The notes beneath the pieces are model-generated. The model saw nothing but the letters and a program-made list of their open reading frames with translations. It did not search any database and had not been told where the DNA came from. 11,170 nucleotides of DNA from JBELHJ01 sp042091495 (GTDB taxonomy: Bacteria > Bacteroidota > Bacteroidia > Flavobacteriales > Flavobacteriaceae), in assembly GCA_042091495.1 (NCBI GenBank), contig JBELHJ010000065.1, forward strand, positions 1-11,170, read 5' to 3'. This document shows, piece by piece, positions 5,390-11,170 of the stretch; position 1 is the stretch's first letter; each line of letters begins with the position of its first letter. A program made the position numbers and the translations under genes.

Positions 5390-7339
5390 CTAAGACCATT
5401 TCATTCTTTGTAGCCTAACCGCATTTAAAATTGCTAATAGTGCTACACCAACATCAGCAAAAACAGCTTCCCACATTGTGGCTAAACCACCTGCTCCTAA
5501 AATCAATACAATGACTTTAACACCAAATGCTAATATGATATTCTGCCAAACAATTTTACGTGTAGAACGACTTATTTTAATAGCTCTGACAACTTTTGAA
5601 GGCTGGTCGGTTTGAATAATGACATCAGCGGTTTCAATTGCTACATCGCTACCTAGACCACCCATAGCAATACCGACGTTACTTGCTGCTAAAACTGGTG
5701 CATCATTAATACCATCACCTATAAAGGCTACTTTATTTTCAGGATTTTTCTTTAAAGCTTCTACTTCGTTTAATTTATCTTCTGGTAGTAGTCCACCTTT
5801 AGCATTTTCAATATTTAGCTCTTTAGCGACTTGTTGGGTGATGGAATCTTTATCACCTGAAAGCATCATAATATTTTTGACACCTACTTTATGCAATGTA
5901 GTAATCGTTTCTCTAGCGTCCTCTTTTAACTCGTCTGCTATCACGACATAACCTGCAAATTGATTATCGATTGCTACTAATACTATGGATTCTACAATAG
6001 ATTTCGTTTCAGATGGAACACCAATATTATTGGCAGTCATTAAGGCTTTATTTCCTACTAAAACGGTTTTACCGTTTACAATTCCTTTTAAGCCTTTACC
6101 TGCAATTTCTGAAACTTCTTTAGCTTCAAAATCTTCTTCATTTTCTTGATATTCCATTATGGCTTTTGCTATTGGATGTGTTGATTGCTCTTCCATAGCC
6201 ATTAGGTATTTCATAAATTCAGATTCTTCCCAACCAATAGTTTTTATGTCTTTAATATTAAAAACACCTTTAGTAACGGTTCCTGTTTTGTCCATTACCA
6301 ATGTATTTATCTTGGTTATTGCATCTAAAAAGGAAGCGCCTTTAAACAAAATACCATTTTTAGAGGCTGCGCCCAATCCGCCAAAATAACCCAACGGAAT
6401 AGAAATCACCAACGCACAAGGACAAGAAATCACCAAGAATATTAAGGCTCTGTACAGCCAATCTCTAAAGACATAATCTTCCACAAAAAAGTAAGGCAGA
6501 AAAGTAACCCCAATAGCCAAGAAGACTACAATAGGCGTATAGATTCGTGCAAACTGTCTGATAAATAATTCTGTCTTGGATTTACGTGCTGTTGCATTTT
6601 GAACCAAATCTAATATCCTTGCAATAGAACTATTTTCAAAGGTGTTGGTGACTTCAACTTCAATGACACTTTCTAAATTGATACTACCTGCATATACTTT
6701 GGCTTCTTTTAAAATAGAATCTGGTTTGCTTTCACCCGTTAAAGCTGCGGTGTTTAGAGATGCTTTTTCGGATAATAAAATACCATCTAACGGTATTTTT
6801 TCGCCTACGCGAATTTGTATTTTCTCTCCAATATTTACATCTTCTGGCGACACACTTTTATAATCACCATCACGATACACATTGGCTTCTTTTGGTCTAA
6901 CATCTAATAGTGCTTTAATGTTTCCTTTTGCTTTATTTACTGCTGAACTTTGAAATAATTCTCCTACTGCATAAAACAACATAACTGCAACACCCTCTGG
7001 ATATTCACCAATTATAAATGCACCAATTGTAGCAATAGACATTAAAAAGAACTCTGTAAAAACATCACCTTTTTTAATACTATTCCAACCCTCTTTTACG
7101 ACTGGAAATCCTACAGGTAGATATGCTAAACTGTACCAAGTAATACGAATCCAATCTTGAAAAAAGGAAACATCAAAATAATCTAAACCTATTCCAATAA
7201 TAAGCATTGTAAAACTTATGATAGCAGGAATGTATGTTTTGAATGCACTTCCATCTCCGTGGTCGTGACCATCATCGTGAGAATGTTTCGTCTCTAAATT
7301 TGATTTTAAATCTCTTAAATTGACTTTCTTTTTTTTCAT
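5390..7339 (-). CDS. Heavy-metal P1B-2-type ATPase (Zn/Cd/Pb pump, ZntA/CadA-like)
   Basis: Inner-membrane pump that uses ATP to expel divalent soft metals from the cytoplasm. Motifs in order: TGES actuator loop (201-204), SCPCAL membrane metal site (CPC 306-308), DKTGT phosphorylation site (D350), STHPIA nucleotide-binding motif (HP 388-389) and GDGINDAP hinge (541-548). K608 in FGVK and D629 in FADVG are spaced 21 apart, as K693 and D714 are in ZntA, which supports Zn/Cd/Pb specificity. The N terminus lacks a CxxC metal-binding domain and instead has a short His/Asp stretch, HSHDDGHDHGDG (19-30). At 649 residues it is compact but complete. Its ATG overlaps the DUF3703 stop by four bases (ATGA). 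Confidence 0.95.
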   Translation of the reverse strand: MKKKKVNLRDLKSNLETKHSHDDGHDHGDGSAFKTYIPAIISFTMLIIGIGLDYFDVSFFQDWIRITWYSLAYLPVGFPVVKEGWNSIKKGDVFTEFFLMSIATIGAFIIGEYPEGVAVMLFYAVGELFQSSAVNKAKGNIKALLDVRPKEANVYRDGDYKSVSPEDVNIGEKIQIRVGEKIPLDGILLSEKASLNTAALTGESKPDSILKEAKVYAGSINLESVIEVEVTNTFENSSIARILDLVQNATARKSKTELFIRQFARIYTPIVVFLAIGVTFLPYFFVEDYVFRDWLYRALIFLVISCPCALVISIPLGYFGGLGAASKNGILFKGASFLDAITKINTLVMDKTGTVTKGVFNIKDIKTIGWEESEFMKYLMAMEEQSTHPIAKAIMEYQENEEDFEAKEVSEIAGKGLKGIVNGKTVLVGNKALMTANNIGVPSETKSIVESIVLVAIDNQFAGYVVIADELKEDARETITTLHKVGVKNIMMLSGDKDSITQQVAKELNIENAKGGLLPEDKLNEVEALKKNPENKVAFIGDGINDAPVLAASNVGIAMGGLGSDVAIETADVIIQTDQPSKVVRAIKISRSTRKIVWQNIILAFGVKVIVLILGAGGLATMWEAVFADVGVALLAILNAVRLQRMKWS

Positions 7340-7704
7340 TTAATATCTAATAATTTTTCAATATCATTTGGAATAGGCATACGTTTTAATGGTGGTACGT
7401 TTGCACCACCTGTATTACCAAGTGGAACGTGATTTATAAATGATTTCCAACCTCCGACAACTAGCCTTATTATTTGCCCAAAGACTTCTTTGGTGCTTCT
7501 TTGCATTAAACCAAACCTTAGCATTAACCAATGGGAATAAGTATGCTCTATTGGGTAAGATTGACCTATAATATGACTACGCTCTAAGTGATACCAAGCA
7601 TTAGCATATTGCTTTTTTATGAGGTATTCTCTATAATATTTTAACTCTGAACTATAAGCTTCTTTTAGATGTCTCGGTATTTTTACATTAAACTTCATAT
7701 CCAT
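7336..7704 (-). CDS. DUF3703-family protein
   Basis: A 122-residue soluble protein with the family signatures AWYHLERSHIIGQSYPIEHT (36-55), the following SHWLMLRFG, and a C-terminal PLGNTGGANVPPLKRMPIP block (94-112). Several histidines (H39, H44, H54, H58) in the first block could bind metal. The family has no established function that I know of, but it recurs next to metal-export genes. The four-base overlap with the ATPase start implies coupled translation. ATG at 7704 or 7698 (residue 3) could be the start. A candidate operator and a TACTTTTA box (7715-7722), one base off the -7 consensus, lie just upstream, so the pair may also be transcribed from its own promoter. Confidence 0.9.
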   Translation of the reverse strand: MDMKFNVKIPRHLKEAYSSELKYYREYLIKKQYANAWYHLERSHIIGQSYPIEHTYSHWLMLRFGLMQRSTKEVFGQIIRLVVGGWKSFINHVPLGNTGGANVPPLKRMPIPNDIEKLLDIK

Positions 7705-7734
7705 CTATTTTGGATAAAAGTAGCTTAATAGTCT

Positions 7735-7750
7735 ATGCAACGGAAGTGCA
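7735..7750 (-). promoter_or_regulatory. Candidate Fur-family operator, copy 2 (before DUF3703-ATPase)
   Basis: Minus-strand TGCACTTCCGTTGCAT, with TGCA half-sites and a 7-base centre. It differs at two positions from the copy at 10750-10765 and lies 12 bases upstream of TACTTTTA (7715-7722); the other copy is 11 bases from its -7 box. It lies in the 50-bp gap after the fur-like gene. Binding by the Fur-family protein is inferred. Confidence 0.5.
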
Positions 7751-7754
7751 TTTA

Positions 7755-8168
7755 TTAGGCACTGCATTTATCGCAAATACCTTTTACTACCAAGTTTACA
7801 TTTTCTGAAACAAAACCATCGGGGACTTTTATTTGTGGGATTTTATGTTCCGTTAAACACACTGTTTCTCCACAATTGTTACAATGAAAATGAAGGTGTA
7901 AATCTTGTTCCATTTCACAATTGCAACCTTCTTCACACATCGCATATTTGGTGATGCCAGTGCCATCATCTATTTGATGTACAATTGCTTTTTCCTCAAA
8001 TGTTTTAAGAGTTCTATAAAGGGTGGTTCTATCTGCCTTCGCGAAAGCATTTTCTATATCACTCAAAGTAACTGCCACCTTTTTTCCCGCAAGGAACTTG
8101 GATATCAGCAAGCGCATTGCCGTTATCCGAACTCCCTTTGATTCTAATAATTCTTCTATTGTCTGCAT
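7755..8168 (-). CDS. Fur-family metal-dependent repressor (Zur-like)
   Basis: Transcription factor that binds DNA as a dimer when loaded with metal. The N-terminal winged helix (about 1-80) has the recognition helix RTTLYRTLKTF (47-57). The dimerization half has the metal-rich stretch DLHLHFHC (89-96). Two cysteine pairs, C96-C99 and C132-C135, form the structural zinc site found in Fur and Zur. An extra cluster C78, C82, C84 precedes it. Specificity (zinc or iron) cannot be settled from sequence, but the zinc-type pump beside it favours zinc. The gene starts two bases after the receptor gene stops, so it belongs to the same transcript and may be autoregulated through the upstream element at 10750-10765. 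Confidence 0.92.
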   Translation of the reverse strand: MQTIEELLESKGVRITAMRLLISKFLAGKKVAVTLSDIENAFAKADRTTLYRTLKTFEEKAIVHQIDDGTGITKYAMCEEGCNCEMEQDLHLHFHCNNCGETVCLTEHKIPQIKVPDGFVSENVNLVVKGICDKCSA

Positions 8169-8170
8169 AA

Positions 8171-10351
8171 TTAATCGTCGTCTTCGTTTCCAAAGGGTTT
8201 TAAAATGATTCCTACACTAAAGATAAAACCATCTGTGGGCGCATAAATTTCTGGAAAGGTAGGGTTTTCGTGTGGCGGCAGTACCAAAGGCGAAAACCTA
8301 CTTTGTCTTCGGTCTGTAAAGTTCTCAAAATTTACAAATGTGCTTCCCCATTTAAAATTACGCATTACAAGTAAGCCCATTGTAAAGAAATCTGTTGTTT
8401 CAAATCCATTTGAAAGTAATTGTTTTCCTGTGTAATAGGTTTCATAACCAATACGCCATTTTTCAGATTCATACATCAAAACACTCCCTGCATTGTGCTT
8501 TGCAGTAAGTGGTTTCTGTGGATTGCCAGGTAGATAATTTAGGCGCGTGTCTATAAATGCGTAATTCAAAAACCACCTAAAATCTTTATAAGTAAACTTG
8601 ATATTGGTTTCAGCCCCTTTACTTAGAATTTCTCCAGAAGCATTTTCAAACTGAAATAAATCACCATCAACAGAATTAAGTAGTAATCCATTTCTAATAG
8701 CTGTCAGATAAAATAATTGGTTTACGGAAAAACCAATTTCATCAGTCAATCTTGTTTGATAGTTAAAATCTAGGTTAAGACCATAAGAACGTTCCGCTTT
8801 CAAAGCATCCTTATCAATCTGTAAGACATTTCGAAAGTTTATGAATTCCGCTTCCTCAGTAAAAATATCTGGAACTTTATAGCCCAAACCACCCCCAAGT
8901 CTGCTAGAAAAGTTGTTGTTGGATTTATACAAAAGAGAAATTCTTGGCAGCGCAAAGAATCCCCAATCAATAGCATAATCGGTGCGCAGTCCTGTTTCAA
9001 GAATCCATTGTTCCGAAAGGTCATAGATGTTATTTGCAAACAATCCAACTGTAACGTCCTTTTGGTCACGTTCTAAAGGATTTCCCCGTTCATTAAATAC
9101 TGTAGAATATATGTTTGCTCCTAAAACCCAATCTGCTTTTACTCCTTGATTTTGGTAAGCAGCTTCTGTAAAGGTGTTCCATTGACTGCCTTTAAAAGAT
9201 AAATCTGGTATGTCCAAACTCCTATCAAAAAAAGCAATACTGTTCTTTACGGAAATAGATTGAACAGAATCTAATTGAGATTCAAAAACGGCTTGTGTGC
9301 TTACCCGTTTGGATAGGTTTTCTTCAGTATATTGATGGATTCCATTTTCGCCATCTTCAATTTTTGTAATATCACCACCTTTTCTATCATCATAAGTTCC
9401 ATTGATTCCAAACCAGAAAGTAGTATTATCTGAGGGATAATAAAACAATTTAGGATTAAAGCTTATAGATTGAGTCTGTGGTAGATTACTAAAACCATCA
9501 TCCTCTGGGTCATACGCTTTTTGATAATGACCTGAACCGTAAAGTGTCCAGCCCCATTTATCTCTTCGTTCGCCATAGAAAACATTGGCGGTACTACCTA
9601 AGGCCTGTGTTTGGGTTAGCATAATATCCAAAGCTGGTTCTTCGTTTGGCGTTTTTGAAACCATATTGACCAATCCTGCAATAGCACCACCGCCATATAA
9701 TGTTGACGAACTACCTTTGATGATTTCAAATTGCCTTAAATCCAATGGTGGAATCTGTAAAATGCTCAATCCACTTGAAAAACCGCCGTAGAGCGGAAAA
9801 CCATCACGCAATAGTTGCGTATAGCGCCCATCCAAACCTTGTATTCTAATGTTGGTATTTGCACTACTTAATGAGGTTTGTTGCATTTGTATTCCCGTAC
9901 TTTCACGAAGCACCATAGAAATATTGGTTGGGTTCATTATTGCCTTTTCTCCTAATTCTTCAGCACCGATAAACTCAATACGTGTAGGTATTTTTCTTAC
10001 TGTCCTTGTGCTTCGTGTAGATTGTAGTACAACTTCGTCTAAAGCATTTGAGCTTTCTTTTAAATAGAAAATCAATTCTTCATTTGAGGGAATTGTGATG
10101 AGTTTTTCCAAAGTTTCGAAGCCCAAAAAGGAAATTTGCAATTTATATTCGCCATTTGGGATATCCTCTAAAAAAGCAACTCCATCAAAATTAGTTGTTG
10201 CACCTTTATTTAGGGTTTCAATATACACGCTTGCACCAAGCAAAGGTTCCTTCTCTTTATCTGTAAAAATTTTTATTTCTAACGTATTTTGAGCGTAACC
10301 AACAGCACAAAATAGTAGCATAAGCCAAAGGCTTAATAGACTTTTATTCAT
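8171..10351 (-). CDS. TonB-dependent outer-membrane receptor
   Basis: Energised outer-membrane channel for a scarce metal or metal chelate. Residues 1-20 are a signal peptide ending GYA-Q. Residues about 22-100 form a carboxypeptidase-regulatory-like beta domain common in Bacteroidetes receptors. DEVVLQST (105-112) is a TonB-box-like stretch. The plug (about 115-235) contains IRIQGLDGRYTQLLRDGFPL and IIKGSSSTLYGGGAIAGLVN, and the rest is the beta barrel. The 726 residues look complete. The tail GNEDDD extends past the usual aromatic C-terminal barrel strand. Ligand is unknown; placement between a Cys/His-rich secreted protein and a Fur-family regulator suggests zinc, copper or iron. Confidence 0.95.
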   Translation of the reverse strand: MNKSLLSLWLMLLFCAVGYAQNTLEIKIFTDKEKEPLLGASVYIETLNKGATTNFDGVAFLEDIPNGEYKLQISFLGFETLEKLITIPSNEELIFYLKESSNALDEVVLQSTRSTRTVRKIPTRIEFIGAEELGEKAIMNPTNISMVLRESTGIQMQQTSLSSANTNIRIQGLDGRYTQLLRDGFPLYGGFSSGLSILQIPPLDLRQFEIIKGSSSTLYGGGAIAGLVNMVSKTPNEEPALDIMLTQTQALGSTANVFYGERRDKWGWTLYGSGHYQKAYDPEDDGFSNLPQTQSISFNPKLFYYPSDNTTFWFGINGTYDDRKGGDITKIEDGENGIHQYTEENLSKRVSTQAVFESQLDSVQSISVKNSIAFFDRSLDIPDLSFKGSQWNTFTEAAYQNQGVKADWVLGANIYSTVFNERGNPLERDQKDVTVGLFANNIYDLSEQWILETGLRTDYAIDWGFFALPRISLLYKSNNNFSSRLGGGLGYKVPDIFTEEAEFINFRNVLQIDKDALKAERSYGLNLDFNYQTRLTDEIGFSVNQLFYLTAIRNGLLLNSVDGDLFQFENASGEILSKGAETNIKFTYKDFRWFLNYAFIDTRLNYLPGNPQKPLTAKHNAGSVLMYESEKWRIGYETYYTGKQLLSNGFETTDFFTMGLLVMRNFKWGSTFVNFENFTDRRQSRFSPLVLPPHENPTFPEIYAPTDGFIFSVGIILKPFGNEDDD

Positions 10352-10381
10352 ATGTATTTTTAATAAATTGACTAAATAGTG

Positions 10382-10406
10382 TAAGTGGCGATTTCTTTAT
10401 CGCTTA
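10382..10406. other. Small bulged hairpin between the DUF6660-like and receptor genes
   Basis: TAAG (10382-10385) and CGAT (10389-10392) pair with ATCG (10399-10402) and CTTA (10403-10406) around a TTCTTT loop, with TGG bulged. No T run follows on the minus strand, so it is unlikely to be a full terminator. It may be an mRNA stabiliser or attenuator in the 60-bp gap, or chance. Confidence 0.35.
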
Positions 10407-10411
10407 AAATT

Positions 10412-10726
10412 TTAGCCAATTCTACGAGGTGGTTGAAAGAAGCGAAACGAGACATCTTGGACAATAGCCATATCCTTTGAAGTAATCTCTCCATCAATTA
10501 ATTGGTGTTCCGTATCGGTGAAGAAATTAAGGGCGGAAATGCCGTGGGCGTGACAGCAGTGACAATGACAAAAAGGTGAGCACATTTCGCAATCTTGGTC
10601 GTGGTCACCGTCAAAATCAACTACTGATATAGTTTGAGAATCATCTACAATATTTGCATCATCATTACAGGGCACTACTTGAAGTGCCAAGAAATAAAAT
10701 GATAGTATGATTGCAAAAAATTTCAC
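10412..10726 (-). CDS. Small secreted Cys/His-rich protein (DUF6660-like)
   Basis: A 104-residue protein beginning with a hydrophobic signal segment (about 3-18), followed by C20. Mature residues 41-62 are packed with ligands: DHDQDCEMCSPFCHCHCCHA, giving C46, C49, C53, C55, C57, C58 and five histidines. This should bind Zn, Cu or a similar metal in the periplasm or cell envelope. C20 after VVP is not a good lipobox, so secretion is more likely than lipidation. I associate it with DUF6660 from memory, with moderate certainty. The start is a GTG; there is no in-frame ATG before the metal cluster. It lies 60 bp upstream of the receptor and likely opens the operon. Confidence 0.82.
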   Translation of the reverse strand: MKFFAIILSFYFLALQVVPCNDDANIVDDSQTISVVDFDGDHDQDCEMCSPFCHCHCCHAHGISALNFFTDTEHQLIDGEITSKDMAIVQDVSFRFFQPPRRIG

Positions 10727-10730
10727 AATG

Positions 10731-10765
10731 CAAAGATAAAAAGATTTTGATGCAACTGTAGTGCA
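10731..10765 (-). promoter_or_regulatory. Promoter and candidate Fur-family operator (copy 1) of the receptor operon
   Basis: TATCTTTG at 10731-10738 is a perfect TAnnTTTG -7 box, ending four bases before the GTG start, so the leader would be very short or the true start slightly different. Eleven bases upstream is TGCACTACAGTTGCAT (10750-10765), the partner of the element at 7735-7750. The only TTG triplets lie 14 and 25 bases from the -7 box rather than the usual 19-21, both within or at the edge of the operator-like element. Confidence 0.55.
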
Positions 10766-10803
10766 AATAACTTGATGGGTTTTATTTAATTGAAAAGTTA
10801 TAA

Positions 10804-10835
10804 GAGAAAAAAGAGCCTTCCGAAAAAGACTCTTT
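10804..10835 (-). terminator. Rho-independent terminator of the HMA-protein gene
   Basis: On the minus strand, AAAGAG (10835-10830) pairs with CTCTTT (10815-10810), continues through a one-pair mismatch into a 3-bp inner stem, and is followed by a T run. It begins 11 bp after the stop codon at 10846 and separates this gene from the receptor operon. Confidence 0.75.
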
Positions 10836-10845
10836 CATTATTGGC

Positions 10846-11170
10846 TTAATGATCGTGATTTGAATGGTCATCGCTTTTTGTTTCACCTGATTGATTCATC
10901 ATCATTTCGTGGTCATATTTACAACAACCTGGTAAACCATCATATGCTTCTTCATCACCAGCAACTTTTTCGGTATCGTAACCTGAAGCTGCAATTGCTT
11001 TATGAATTGCCATTGCATCAGTTTTTGTGTCATCAAAAGAGACATCTATTTTCTTTTTATCAACGTCCCAATTGGCGCTTGCAACACCTTCTACACCATT
11101 TGCTGCTTTCTCGATGGTGTTTTTACACATTCCGCAATTTCCTCTTACACCAAAAGACAGGTCTGTCATT
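10846..11170 (-). CDS. Heavy-metal-associated (HMA) domain protein, 5' end probably outside the window
   Basis: The visible 107 residues hold one HMA fold (about 1-75) with the metal site GNCGMC (C12, C15), followed by LPGCCKYDHEMMMNQ and a His-rich tail ending HSNHDH. It should bind a soft metal such as Cu or Zn, either as a chaperone or a periplasmic buffer. An ATG sits at 11167-11169, but similar Bacteroidetes proteins usually begin with a signal peptide before the TDLSFGVRGNCGMC stretch. I therefore think this ATG may be internal and the gene continues past the window edge. It has its own terminator. Confidence 0.85.
   Translation of the reverse strand, partial: MTDLSFGVRGNCGMCKNTIEKAANGVEGVASANWDVDKKKIDVSFDDTKTDAMAIHKAIAASGYDTEKVAGDEEAYDGLPGCCKYDHEMMMNQSGETKSDDHSNHDH

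Noticed and set aside
5903..5918. ATGCAATGTAGT within the ATPase, resembling the 16-base operator element
   Set aside because: Only the left half matches, it lies in coding sequence and no promoter is near.
5619..6863. Several plus-strand frames opposite the ATPase
   Set aside because: Antisense shadows of a complete P-type ATPase with all motifs in place.
1..11170. CRISPR array, insertion sequence, second copy of the tRNA 3' end, riboswitch
   Set aside because: No regularly spaced repeats, transposase, repeated tRNA-end core or known riboswitch core was seen; the other attachment site must lie outside the window.

Overview
The window looks like DNA from a member of the Bacteroidota, most likely a flavobacterium. 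The DNA is AT-rich. Promoter-like TAnnTTTG motifs appear where the class uses them. The integrase is of the Bacteroidetes type, a BfmA/BtgA-type mobilization protein is present, and the outer-membrane receptor carries an N-terminal carboxypeptidase-regulatory-like domain. Species cannot be told from the sequence.

Layout. (1) Positions 1-290: the 3' part of a class II tRNA, almost certainly tRNA-Ser, with a strong terminator and then a cluster of GGTGCGT repeats in both orientations. (2) 289-1533: a tyrosine recombinase pointing away from the tRNA, as expected of an integrative element inserted at a tRNA 3' end. (3) 1550-2625, minus strand: bfmA-like mobilization gene plus a winged-helix-like gene of unknown role. 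Upstream are two TTTTTCCGTGAAAAA repeats exactly 42 bp apart and a bulged hairpin, together an origin-of-transfer candidate. No relaxase gene is visible. (4) About 2790-3510: no gene recognised. (5) 3511-3680: the broken C-terminal end of a second metal P-type ATPase. (6) 3686-5235, minus strand: an operon of an ArsR/CadC-like metal sensor, a MerTP mercury transporter with fused metal-binding domain, a GDCCVxC protein and a VOC-fold protein, all joined by 1-base gaps or 1-base overlaps. A near-ideal 10-2-10 dyad lies at its promoter. (7) 5390-10726, minus strand: a second metal operon of a small Cys/His-rich secreted protein, a TonB-dependent receptor, a Fur-family regulator, a DUF3703 protein and a P1B-2 (Zn/Cd/Pb) ATPase. 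(8) 10846-11170: the C-terminal part of a heavy-metal-associated (HMA) protein, cut by the window edge.

Inferred working: the tRNA-proximal module integrates and mobilizes the DNA, and the rest is heavy-metal cargo. The ArsR-like sensor would control mercury-type uptake, though no mercuric reductase is in view. The Fur-family protein may control its own operon. The best unexplained signal is a shared 16-base element, TGCACTnCnGTTGCAT. It occurs upstream of both the secreted-protein/receptor/fur genes and the DUF3703/ATPase genes, at nearly the same distance from a promoter-like motif.
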